Below the pieces are notes generated by a model. The model worked only from the letters and a program-made list of their open reading frames with translations, had not been told where the DNA came from and did not search any database. A stretch of 64,000 bases of DNA from Piscinibacter sp. (GTDB lineage Bacteria; Pseudomonadota; Gammaproteobacteria; Burkholderiales; Burkholderiaceae_C), in assembly GCA_019635485.1 (NCBI GenBank), contig JAHBZL010000016.1:1-64000 (forward strand), read 5' to 3'. Below, one piece after another: positions 44,904-52,994 of the stretch. Positions within the stretch are counted from its first letter, which is position 1. Each line of letters starts with the position of its first letter. Position numbers and translations under genes: made by a program.

Positions 44904-45968
44904 ATGGCGCAGCGCTGGAAGAACGCCCCCCCGGGGGCTCACTGGGGCGAGTTCGGGCCCGACGACCAGCGCGGCCGCCTGAACCTGGTGACGCCGACCA
45001 AGGTGATGCAAGGCATCGCCGAGGTGCGCGAGGGTCGGACGTTCTGCCTCAGCCTGCCGCTCGATGTGCCGGGCGGACAGGTGATGAACCCGCGCCGCAT
45101 CGCGCCGCGCCGCTATGCGGTGCTGCGCGACGGCAGGAGCGCGGGCGAGCAGGGCTTCTGCTGGTCCTACGAGGGCGAGGACCCCGAGCTGACCGATGTC
45201 GTCAACGACGACATGGTGCTAATGAGCCTTCAGTACTCGACACAGTGGGACAGCCTGGCCCACGTCGGCAGCCGCTTCGACGCCGACGGCGACGGCGTGC
45301 CGGAGATGGTCTTCTACAACGGCTTTCGCGCCGGCGACGACATTCGCGCGGGCCGCGTGGACGCCTCGGCCGCCGAGCCCTTCGCGCGCTACCCCGGTCC
45401 GGAGGCCCGTGCGCTCGGCATCGAGCGGCTGGCCGAGCATGGTGTGCAGGGCCGTGGCGTGATGATCGATCTGGAGCACCACGTCGGCCGCGTTCGCCAG
45501 GCCGTGGGCTATGACGCATTGATGCGCGTGCTCGAGGCCGATGCCGTCGAGGTGGAGGCGGGCGACCTGGTGTGCCTGCACACCGGCTTCGCCGACACCT
45601 TGCTCGCGATGAACCGCCAGCCCGACGTGCAGCGCCTGCACGAAACCGGCACCGGCCTCGATGGCTGGGATCCGAAGTTGCTGAACTGGATCGTCGACGC
45701 GAAGCTGGCGTGCCTGCTGGCCGACAACCCGGCGGTGGAACTCGTCGTGCCAAAGCTGCAGACGCCCACGCCGATGCGCCGGCCGCGGTTGCCGCTGCAC
45801 GAGCACTGCCTGTTCAAGAACGGCATCCCGCTCGGCGAGCTCTGGTACCTCACCGAACTGGCCACCTGGCTGCGTGCCCATCGCCGCACGCGTTTTCTCC
45901 TGACCGCGCCGCCGCTGCGGCTGCCCGGTGCCGTCGGATCGCCGGCCACGCCGATCGCGACGGTCTGA
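44904..45968 (+). CDS. Cyclase-family hydrolase (kynurenine-formamidase-like)
   Basis: A 354-aa cyclase-family protein. Typical metal-site residues are in SLQYSTQWDSLAHVGSRFD (HxGxxxD-type) and in RGVMIDLEHHVG. The core fold is preceded by WGEFGPDDQRGRLNLVTPTKV, as in many metal-dependent hydrolases of this family that open amides or lactones. It is 13 nt downstream of the dehydrogenase. Substrate unknown. Confidence 0.82.
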   Translation: MAQRWKNAPPGAHWGEFGPDDQRGRLNLVTPTKVMQGIAEVREGRTFCLSLPLDVPGGQVMNPRRIAPRRYAVLRDGRSAGEQGFCWSYEGEDPELTDVVNDDMVLMSLQYSTQWDSLAHVGSRFDADGDGVPEMVFYNGFRAGDDIRAGRVDASAAEPFARYPGPEARALGIERLAEHGVQGRGVMIDLEHHVGRVRQAVGYDALMRVLEADAVEVEAGDLVCLHTGFADTLLAMNRQPDVQRLHETGTGLDGWDPKLLNWIVDAKLACLLADNPAVELVVPKLQTPTPMRRPRLPLHEHCLFKNGIPLGELWYLTELATWLRAHRRTRFLLTAPPLRLPGAVGSPATPIATV

Positions 45969-45993
45969 CCCCAACACATCCACGGAGACTGAC

Positions 45994-46965
45994 ATGCATC
46001 GCTGGACAAAACGCCTGAACACGCTGGTCGCGGTCGCGGCTTCGATCACCGCCATCTCGGCCCACGCGGCGTGGCCGGAAAAGCCGATCAAACTCGTCGT
46101 GCCCTACTCTGCCGGCGGTGCAGCCGACGCGCTGGCCCGCGTCGTGGCCACGGAACTGGGCACACGCCTGAAGCAGCAGGTGATCGTCGAGAACAAGGCC
46201 GGTGCCGGCGGGACCATCGGCGCGCAGGCCGTGGCGCAGGCACCGGCCGACGGCTACACCTTCCTCTACGACGCCACTTCATTCGCCGTCAACCCGAGCC
46301 TGTTCCCGAAGCTCGGATTCAGCTACGCCAAGGACTTCGCGCCGATCGGCATGGTCGCGCGCATCCCGACCCTGCTGGTCGTGCCCGCCAACTCGCCGGA
46401 CAAGACGGTGGCCGACCTCGTGCAGCGCGCTCGCGCCAAGCCGGGCCAGGTGACTTACGCATCCGCGGGCAATGGCGGAGCGGCCCATCTCAGCGGCGAG
46501 CTGTTCGCGGACGGCTTCAAGCTGAGCCTCGTGCACGTGCCGTACAAGGGCGGCGCACCGGCGCTGACGGATGTGGCCGGCGGACAGGTGGACATGATGT
46601 TCAGCGCGGTGACCGCCTCAGGCCCGCTGGTGAAGGCCGGCAAGCTGAAGGCGCTGGCGACGGCGTTCGACCGCCGCATCGAGTCGATGCCGCAGGTGCC
46701 GACCGTCGCCGAGTCGGGCCTGCCGGGCTTCACCGCCTACGAATGGAACGCGATCTGGGCACCCGCTGCGACCCCTGCGGACCTCGTCAAGCGCATGGAG
46801 TCCGAGTTGCGCGAAGCGCTGGCGAGCCCGGCGGTGCGGCAGCGACTGGCCGAACTGGGCGCCTTGCCCGCGGGCGGTGGCGCCAAGGAACTGGGCGACT
46901 TCGTCAACGCCGAGACCGTCAAGTGGGCCGGCGTGATCAAGGCTTCGAACATCAAGCTCGATTGA
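45994..46965 (+). CDS. Bug/TctC-type solute-binding protein 2
   Basis: A 323-aa protein with a signal peptide ending ISAHA, WPEKPIKLVVPYSAGGAADALAR, VENKAGAGGTIGAQAVAQAPADGYTFLYD, and the VPYKGGAPALTDVAGGQVDMMFS block that lines the ligand pocket. ATG at 45994 within GGAGACTGACATG; an upstream frame start is only overlap with the previous gene. It probably binds a related organic acid to Bug 1 and Bug 3. Confidence 0.92.
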   Translation: MHRWTKRLNTLVAVAASITAISAHAAWPEKPIKLVVPYSAGGAADALARVVATELGTRLKQQVIVENKAGAGGTIGAQAVAQAPADGYTFLYDATSFAVNPSLFPKLGFSYAKDFAPIGMVARIPTLLVVPANSPDKTVADLVQRARAKPGQVTYASAGNGGAAHLSGELFADGFKLSLVHVPYKGGAPALTDVAGGQVDMMFSAVTASGPLVKAGKLKALATAFDRRIESMPQVPTVAESGLPGFTAYEWNAIWAPAATPADLVKRMESELREALASPAVRQRLAELGALPAGGGAKELGDFVNAETVKWAGVIKASNIKLD

Positions 46966-46980
46966 CCTAGGAGCATCCGG

Positions 46981-47946
46981 ATGACCACGCTTGTTCGTGC
47001 CGCGCTCGCAGCGGCCGCCATCGCCTTCAGCGCCATTGCGCATGCCCAGACCTGGCCCGCGAAGCCGGTCAAGATCGTCGTCCCGTATCCGCCGGGTGGT
47101 GCGGTTGACGTGGTGACACGAAAGATGGCCGCGAAGCTGCAGGAGCAGACGGGCCAGACGTTCTACGTAGAGAACAAGGCCGGCGCGACGGGCACGATCG
47201 GTATCGCCGGTGTCGTGCAGTCGCCTGCCGACGGCTACACGCTGGTGGCCAACGACACCACCTACGCGTTGCTTCCTCACATCTTCAAGAAGCTTCCGTT
47301 CGACCACGCCGGCAGCCTCGAGCCCGTCGCGGCCTTCGTGTTCGCGCCGATGGGCGTGGTGGTCAAGGCGGACTCGAAGTTCAAGAACCTCGGCGAGCTG
47401 ATTGCGGCGGGCAAGGCAGAGGCTCAGAAGGTGAGCTATGGCACGGGCGGCGCCGGCACGATGCCGCACTTTGCCACCGAGGCACTCGGCATCGCGACCG
47501 GCGCGAGCTTCCTGCACGTTCCGTTCAAGGGTGCGGGCGAAGCCACCCTGGCGATGCTGTCGGGCACCATCGACTTCCAGATCGCCTCGACGCCCGGCGT
47601 CATGGGCAACGTGAAAGGTGGCAAGGCGCGATTGCTGGCCGTCAGCGGCGCCCGCCGTCTGACCCCGCTGCCCGAGGTGCCGACCTTCGCGGAAGCCGGC
47701 GTGAAGAGCTTCGGCGTCATCAATTTCACGGGGCTGTGGGCGCCCAAGGGCACGCCGGAGGCGGTGACCCAGCGGCTTCAGAAGGAAATCGCGACGGCCA
47801 TGGCTTCCGCCGACATGAGGTCCTACTGCGACAGCATCGCGGCGGAGGCGGGATACTGGGACGCGGCAGCCTTCGCCAATGAACTGCACGTTCGGACCGA
47901 GGCTTGGGGAAAGGTCGCTGCCAACACGGCGTTCGAACGGCAATAG
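46981..47946 (+). CDS. Bug/TctC-type solute-binding protein 3
   Basis: A 321-aa protein with a signal peptide ending IAHAQT, WPAKPVKIVVPYPPGGAVDVVTR, VENKAGATGTIGIAGVVQSPADGYTLVAND, and HVPFKGAGEATLAMLSGTIDFQIAS. It lies 15 nt after Bug 2, preceded by AGGAG. The three Bug proteins differ in the pocket region, so they probably bind different ligands. Confidence 0.92.
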   Translation: MTTLVRAALAAAAIAFSAIAHAQTWPAKPVKIVVPYPPGGAVDVVTRKMAAKLQEQTGQTFYVENKAGATGTIGIAGVVQSPADGYTLVANDTTYALLPHIFKKLPFDHAGSLEPVAAFVFAPMGVVVKADSKFKNLGELIAAGKAEAQKVSYGTGGAGTMPHFATEALGIATGASFLHVPFKGAGEATLAMLSGTIDFQIASTPGVMGNVKGGKARLLAVSGARRLTPLPEVPTFAEAGVKSFGVINFTGLWAPKGTPEAVTQRLQKEIATAMASADMRSYCDSIAAEAGYWDAAAFANELHVRTEAWGKVAANTAFERQ

Positions 47947-47978
47947 AGGAGCGGGTGGTCGTACAGGAGGGCACCGAC

Positions 47979-48902
47979 ATGTTCTTCTTTCGGCAGCCTG
48001 AGGTGCGTGACCTTCGCTTGCTCACGCGCCTGCCCGACCGGTTCCGACGGACCGGTCCGTCGGCGTGGGGCGACGCGAACCGGCCCGGACAGCCGACGGA
48101 TTCCTTTCTCGAGGGGCCGGTGTTCGATCGGCACGGCAACCTGTATGTCACGGACATCCCCTTCGGTCGCGTCTTCAGGATCAATCCGCAGGGCGAGTGG
48201 GAACTGGTCGCAGAGTGGGGTGGCGAGCCGAATGGCCTGAAGTTCCTCGACGACCGTCATCTGCTGGTCGCCGACTACCGCAACGGCCTGATGGCATGCG
48301 ACGTGACAACCGGTGAGGTGCGGCCCTACCTGGAGCGCCGCAACAGCGAACGATTCAAGGGCGTCAACGACCTGGTGTTCGACAGGCGCGGCAACCTGTA
48401 CTTCACCGACCAGGGACAGACGGGACTGCATGACCCGACAGGCTGCTTGTACCGGCTTGACCGGGACGGACGCCTGGACCGCCTGCTCGACAACGTGCCG
48501 AGCCCGAACGGCGTGGCACTCTCGCAAGACGAGCGTGTGCTGTACCTGGGGGTGACGCGAGCCAACCAGGTGTGGCGCGTGCCGCTCCTGCCCGATGGTG
48601 GCGTCGCCAAGGTCGGGGCCTTCTTCACGTCGCACGGCCCCAGCGGACCCGACGGACTCGCCGTTGACGAACGAGGCCGCGTCATCGTCGCCAACCCCGG
48701 CCTCGGGGTCGTGTGGGTGCTCGATCCTCGCGCCGAGCCCGAGGTCGTCCTGCGAAGCAGCGCGGGCTCCTCACTGACGAATCTCGCCTTTGGAGGCTCG
48801 GACGGCAAGACGCTGTACTGCACGGAGTCTGTTACTGGATCCATCCTCGTCGCTGACATGGACGTGGCAGGGCTTCAGATCCGCAGTCCGTGCGAGCGGT
48901 AG
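47979..48902 (+). CDS. SMP-30/gluconolactonase-family protein
   Basis: A 307-aa six-bladed propeller of the SMP-30/gluconolactonase family: LEGPVFDRHGNLYVTDIPFGRVFRI, EPNGLKFLDDRHLLVADYRNGLM, GVNDLVFDRRGNLYFTDQGQTG, PSPNGVALSQDERVLYLGVTRANQVW, PDGLAVDERGRVIVANPG. The metal-binding Glu (EGP), Asn (VND, PNG) and Asp (PDGLAVD) positions are present, so lactone hydrolysis is likely. Starts at an ATG with a perfect AGGAGG 8 nt upstream, overriding an earlier GTG at 47955. Confidence 0.88.
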   Translation: MFFFRQPEVRDLRLLTRLPDRFRRTGPSAWGDANRPGQPTDSFLEGPVFDRHGNLYVTDIPFGRVFRINPQGEWELVAEWGGEPNGLKFLDDRHLLVADYRNGLMACDVTTGEVRPYLERRNSERFKGVNDLVFDRRGNLYFTDQGQTGLHDPTGCLYRLDRDGRLDRLLDNVPSPNGVALSQDERVLYLGVTRANQVWRVPLLPDGGVAKVGAFFTSHGPSGPDGLAVDERGRVIVANPGLGVVWVLDPRAEPEVVLRSSAGSSLTNLAFGGSDGKTLYCTESVTGSILVADMDVAGLQIRSPCER

Positions 48903-49326
48903 TCGCCGATCGTCGCAACGGCCGGCGATGCCTTTCACCCCGACTCGAGCGTCCGCTTGGGTCTTCGCCGAGAGTCCACGATGGGTCGCGAGTACCACTT
49001 CGAGCCATCGGCAAGCGGTCTTTTGTGCCCAGGAGCCGCGTGCCCCCAATGTAGTTCCGCAGCACCTTCGTCACCGGTCGTTCGGTGGACGCGGCCTCGA
49101 CTCGTCGAATGACCGCAAGGTGACAGAGACCGTGAGTAGCTTTCGCGGCGCCGACGGGCATCAACCGCTGCACTGCGATAGTTGTTCGACTTCCATCTCG
49201 CCACCAGTGGTGGCGCCAGCCAGGTTGAGGTAGAGCGCGAACTCCGAGGACCCAGGCAAGTTCCGCTGTACTTGCCGATGGGGGTTGGGATGGTGAATGG
49301 GCCCGATGCCTGCGGCGGTGAGGCCA
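48903..49326. other. Non-coding spacer
   Basis: 424 nt between the lactonase and the ProQ-like gene. No convincing ORF or repeat was seen. Confidence 0.35.
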
Positions 49327-50313
49327 TCACCGTGAGCCACGCTCCTGCCGCGCCAGGGTCAGAAGCGCGTCCAGGGCTCCCTCGCTCAGCCCCTTCAAGG
49401 CCCCAAAGTTCGCCTTCGACAGTGGGCTCTGCTCGAAGCTGCGCAGCAGCAATGCACGCTGGTGGCGAGCCTCGGCCTCGGCGGCCTGTTCGGGAGTCAG
49501 CGGCAGGGCCGGCGCGTTCACGGGCTCTTGCTCGTTTGCACGGGCAAGTTCGCGCTCGGGCAGGCGCTTGTGCGGGCGCCGCGGCGCACCCGAGCCAGGA
49601 TCGCCCGGCTGGCCGGGGCCTCGTTGACCGCCAGGGTGGGGCGGTCGGGAGCGTCGTGGCGCTGGGCCGGACTGAGATGGCCGCGGAGAGCGGTCCGGAC
49701 GATCGGGAGTACCGGGCTGCACCGGGCGTGCGCCACGAGTGGCAGGCCGCTCGCTGGTCGCTTGCGAAGCGGACTGCGACACCTCCGCCTGCTGGGAGAG
49801 GAGTGGCGGTCGGGGCGGCCGCAGCGGTCGGGCGTCATGACGCGAAGCCCGGGCCGCCTCGCGCTCCGCGAGTTTCTTTGCCTCAACGATGGCACGGCGC
49901 CGCTCGAGTTCCACGCTTGCAGCATCGCGGTGTTCGGCGGCAACTTCACCGACTGGCTGGCCGTCGAGGTCGATGCGTGTCGCGCCCACGGCCACCAGGG
50001 CCCGCAGGTAGGCGGTCCCGGTGGTGTGGCGCTGCAGGAAGATTGAGAGTGCCTTCTTGGTGAAGACTCCTGGCGCCCGTTGATGAATGTCGGCCTGGAT
50101 GCGAAGCTTGATCGGCTTGACCACGCCCGCACCGAACAGTGCCGGGAAGTGCTGGGCCAGCAGGCGCGCGGTGTTGGCCACGCTGAGTTCGGGCCGCGAC
50201 GCCGGTGCGACAGCCGCCGCGGGGGCAGCTGGCGCCGCCTCGGTCGGCGTGCCCAGCGTCGCATTGAGCGGCGGGCCCGGAGCAGTCTCGGGAATCTTTG
50301 GGATGTCAGGCAT
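49327..50313 (-). CDS. ProQ/FinO-domain RNA-binding protein
   Basis: A 328-aa protein. The central ProQ/FinO domain (about residues 40-115) shows LLAQHFPALFGAGVVKPIKLRIQADIHQRA, VFTKKALSIFLQRHTTGTAYLRALV, and GATRIDLDGQPVGEV. It is followed by a long Arg/Pro/Gln-rich, low-complexity basic tail (about 145-265) and a short C-terminal helical part (RSFEQSPLSKANFGALKGLSEGALDALLTLARQE). It should bind structured RNA. In F, FinO represses transfer through FinP; here the gene lies next to the integrase of an F-type element, so an element regulator is plausible but not shown. No ribosome site is clear before its ATG. Confidence 0.85.
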   Translation of the reverse strand: MPDIPKIPETAPGPPLNATLGTPTEAAPAAPAAAVAPASRPELSVANTARLLAQHFPALFGAGVVKPIKLRIQADIHQRAPGVFTKKALSIFLQRHTTGTAYLRALVAVGATRIDLDGQPVGEVAAEHRDAASVELERRRAIVEAKKLAEREAARASRHDARPLRPPRPPLLSQQAEVSQSASQATSERPATRGARPVQPGTPDRPDRSPRPSQSGPAPRRSRPPHPGGQRGPGQPGDPGSGAPRRPHKRLPERELARANEQEPVNAPALPLTPEQAAEAEARHQRALLLRSFEQSPLSKANFGALKGLSEGALDALLTLARQERGSR

Positions 50314-50820
50314 CGGAACGAAGCAGGTCGGTCACCGGGGCTGTGTAGCCGGGCCACGTATTCTCGGCCCACGGCCCATCCCTGCGGCCGCGTCGGGTGC
50401 ACCGAGACGGACCGAAGCCGCGGCCTTTGGCGAGCGAGCAGTTGTTGGCGATAGGCGGCCACACCCCGAGCGCCAGCCGCGCTTCTAGGATCGGTCAGCC
50501 GTGTAGGCCCTGGTCAAGCCTCTGAACGGTCGCGACGGGATCGACACCGCGAGCTCGGTGGTCGTGACTTACCGACCGCAACCGCTGGATTCTGTTGAAA
50601 AACTCGATCCGTCAATCGCGATCGCCCTCACGCACAAGGATCGATCTCTCAGATCGACCCAGGATCGACGAGCGCAGACGTGCCGAGGGGTCGAGGCACC
50701 CCTCCAGAGGTGCCCTCAGCGGCAGCCAACGAGTTTTTCAACAGAATCGCTGCACTTCAGCCATAGGGAGGTCCACCTCGGAGGCATCGACGTTGGCAGG
50801 AGCCGAACACGGTGCCCCAG
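50314..50820. other. Integrase-side spacer holding a MITE-like element
   Basis: 507 nt. The only feature recognised is the 161-bp inverted-repeat element at 50588-50748. No ORF is supported. Confidence 0.5.
50588..50748. mobile_element. MITE-like element, 19-bp perfect terminal inverted repeats
   Basis: GATTCTGTTGAAAAACTCG at 50588-50606 is repeated perfectly inverted at 50730-50748. Both ends are flanked by GCTG (50584-50587 and 50749-50752), as expected for a 4-bp target duplication. The 123-bp interior has no ORF and contains several short GATCGA-type repeats. The sharp, AT-rich termini in a GC-rich region suggest a non-autonomous transposon derived from an insertion sequence with the same ends. 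Confidence 0.75.
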
Positions 50821-52149
50821 CTACGCGTGAGCCGTATCCCGACGCTGGGCGCCCTCTTGAAGTTCAACACCCTGTGCTGCCGTGCGGCGGCGGAGGGGAG
50901 CCAGGTTCCAAGGCGTCCCGGCTTCGCAGGCACAGAGGAAGCCGGCCCAGAGCTCCAATGCGGCACGTCGCTCAGGGATTTCCTCCCGAACGTCGTACAC
51001 GGCCTCCATCCCCTTGAGCTTGTGGTTGAGCGCCAACTCGGTGATCTCGTTCGCGATGCCCATGTTCCGCATGTGTCCCTTCGCCGTGCTGCGTGTGTCG
51101 TGGGGGGTAAACCGGCGGATCTCGACCTTGCCGCGCTCGAACGCTCGCGTGATGGCCGCCCAGAGCGTCGTCTTTCCAACATGCGTATCGCCGTGGTGCC
51201 GAACGCGCCGGGACGTTCGCGCCGGCAGTACCCATGCCGAGCCTTCCGACAGTTCGCGGAGTTGCCGAAACCAACGCACCACGGTCGGCGTCAAGGGGAC
51301 CAGGAAGCCGACTCGGGTCTTCACCGACTCGTCGGGCACCCACCATGTCCCGCTCTCGAGATCGACATGCTCCCAGCGGGCCTTCGTCAACTCGATGGAG
51401 CGAACGCAGGTTGCCAGAAGGACGCGCAGGGCAAGAGCATTTGAGAGGCCGATGTGATCGACATCCTTCAAGAGCGCCCGGAGTTCGTCCTCGGTCAGCA
51501 TGAGCCGCTTGCGAATCGGCGGGCGAGCGCCCATCAGCGCCGGAAGTTCGATGCCGGCGCACGGATTGATGTTGATGAGCCGCTTGCCACATGCATGCCC
51601 AAAGAGTTGCTTGGCCGAGGTCAGAATTCGCTTGGAGACGGTCCACGAGCGCTTGCTGGCCTCGAGCACGTGCACGATGTCCATGGGCGCAACCTGCCGT
51701 GCTTCGAGGGAGCCCAGCTTCGGCACGATGACCTTGTCGATGTCCGATCGCCGGTAGTAGACGGTGCCCTCGGCGAGCGGTGGCGTGGTCAGCTTCTTGG
51801 TCTTGTAGTCCTCGGCCAGCTTGCGCACCGTCCACGCCTGCCGCGAACGCATCTTCTCGATCTTCTTCTCAGCAGCTGGATCACGGCCCTTGTCGATGTC
51901 CACGCGACGCTCACGCGCCAGCTTTCGGGCCGCAGCCAGCGTGAGGTCGGGATAGTTGCCGAGCGTGAGTTCCTTGCGCCGCCCTCCGGCGTTCCGAAAC
52001 CGGAGAACCCAGGCTGCGGTCCCGGCCCTGGAAAGCGTGAATGTCAGCCCGTGTCCATCGGACTTCGCAACGGGCTCGCCCTTGCTGATCCAGTGACGGA
52101 TCCGGACGTCGTCTAGCAAGTTCTGTGGGCGCACTTCAAGAGCCTCCAA
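50821..52149 (-). CDS. int: P4-type tyrosine recombinase (integrase)
   Basis: A 442-aa integrase with the N-terminal DUF4102-like arm-binding domain (DGHGLTFTLSRAGTAAWVLRFRNAGGRRKELTLGNYPDLTLAAARKLARERRVDIDKGRDPAAEKK), a SAM-like core-binding domain (about 105-200) and the catalytic domain. R250 (ATCVRSIELTKARW), H350-R353 (PHDTRS), H376 (LNHK) and Y385 (AVYD) are present, with K277 likely, so it should be active. The C-terminus extends about 50 residues past the Tyr. It lies at the right edge of the element, its start facing the att region. It is the only integrase in the window. Confidence 0.92.
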   Translation of the reverse strand: MEALEVRPQNLLDDVRIRHWISKGEPVAKSDGHGLTFTLSRAGTAAWVLRFRNAGGRRKELTLGNYPDLTLAAARKLARERRVDIDKGRDPAAEKKIEKMRSRQAWTVRKLAEDYKTKKLTTPPLAEGTVYYRRSDIDKVIVPKLGSLEARQVAPMDIVHVLEASKRSWTVSKRILTSAKQLFGHACGKRLININPCAGIELPALMGARPPIRKRLMLTEDELRALLKDVDHIGLSNALALRVLLATCVRSIELTKARWEHVDLESGTWWVPDESVKTRVGFLVPLTPTVVRWFRQLRELSEGSAWVLPARTSRRVRHHGDTHVGKTTLWAAITRAFERGKVEIRRFTPHDTRSTAKGHMRNMGIANEITELALNHKLKGMEAVYDVREEIPERRAALELWAGFLCACEAGTPWNLAPLRRRTAAQGVELQEGAQRRDTAHA

Positions 52150-52193
52150 GGACTGTTGATGTCCGCCTTATGTTGGTGGGCAGGGTGCCGACC

Positions 52194-52226
52194 GGCTACC
52201 CGCTAGCCACCATTTCAGCTACCCAT
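52194..52226. repeat. Candidate right attachment / arm-site cluster
   Basis: GGCTACCCG (52194-52202), CTAGCCACC (52203-52211) and a third CAGCTACCCAT (52216-52226), then TTTCG. The first two match the left-end cluster at 1012-1032. The extra third copy sits on the outer, chromosome-facing side of the matched pair. The cluster lies about 45 nt from the integrase ATG, as expected for arm sites. Confidence 0.55.
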
Positions 52227-52407
52227 TTCGCCGTTGGTGCCATGACACCTGATGGGACGCGGTGAATGAGAAGTCGGGGCGCATCAGCCGCTTGCGCGGT
52301 GCGCGTGATCCTCCATGAACTCCCATGAACCCGCAATCGACATGGCAGGTGGCGATCTTCAAGGGCGGCCCCGGCGTTGGTGACGCGCCGGATTATCTGG
52401 GAGACCC

Positions 52408-52444
52408 TTGACCTTTCCCCATGACCTGCCCGCCACGGGAAAGG
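52408..52444 (+). promoter_or_regulatory. Inverted repeat and TTGACC box upstream of the DUF411 gene
   Basis: TTGACC (52408-52413) overlaps the left arm of CCTTTCCC (52412-52419) ... GGGAAAGG (52437-52444), spacing 17 nt. The arms resemble copper-responsive MerR-family (CueR) operators, but the spacing is longer than usual and no good -10 follows, so it is only a suggestion. Confidence 0.35.
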
Positions 52445-52493
52445 ACGGGGTGCAAGAATCGCTTGTTGCCGTTGTCGAAGAAAGGATCCTGAC

Positions 52494-52964
52494 ATGACCT
52501 CGACCCGATCCACCCGCCGCGCCTTCGGACTGGCCGGTGCGGCGGTACTGATCGCACCCGTCTGGGCCGCCGCGCAGGCCCCGACCGTGCACGGCGAGGT
52601 CTGGAAGAGCCCGAGCTGCGGCTGCTGCAAGGACTGGATCGCGCACATGGGCGGCAGCGGGTTCCGCTTCACCGTGCACGAGGTGGGCAACACGGCCGTG
52701 CGCCAGCGCCTGAAGATCCCGGCCCCGCTGGGCTCCTGCCACACCGCGCTGATCGGCGGCTACGCGATCGAGGGCCACGTGCCGGCGCGCGACGTGCAGC
52801 GCCTGTTGAAGGAGCGGCCCGAGGCGGTCGGCCTGACCGTGCCGGGCATGGTCATCGGCTCACCCGGCATGGACGGACCCGACTACGGCGGCCGCCGCGA
52901 TCCCTACGACGTGCTGCTGGTCGCCGCCGACGGAAGCACGAAGGTCTTCAGTTCCTACCGTTGA
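52494..52964 (+). CDS. DUF411 putative metal-binding secreted protein
   Basis: A 156-aa protein with a Tat-like or Sec signal (TRSTRRAFGLAGAAVLIAP, cleavage near AAAQA), then the DUF411 motif VWKSPSCGCCKDWIAHM and the later LGSCHTALIGGYAIEGHVPA. DUF411 proteins are linked to copper handling. Starts 7 nt after AAGGA. Convergent with folA, 30 nt apart. Confidence 0.85.
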   Translation: MTSTRSTRRAFGLAGAAVLIAPVWAAAQAPTVHGEVWKSPSCGCCKDWIAHMGGSGFRFTVHEVGNTAVRQRLKIPAPLGSCHTALIGGYAIEGHVPARDVQRLLKERPEAVGLTVPGMVIGSPGMDGPDYGGRRDPYDVLLVAADGSTKVFSSYR

Positions 52965-52994
52965 CCGGCCGACGGGGCGTGCCGGCGCGCGCGC

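Larger units (their letters stand above)
52150..52493. other. Right-end junction region between int and the DUF411 gene
   Basis: 344 nt holding the candidate right att repeats (52194-52226). It also contains a tandem near-repeat CTCCATGAAC/TCCCATGAAC at 52311-52330 and the CCTTTCCC...GGGAAAGG inverted repeat (52412-52444) upstream of the DUF411 gene. The switch from element to chromosome should lie between about 52230 and 52400. No tRNA is present. Confidence 0.45.
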
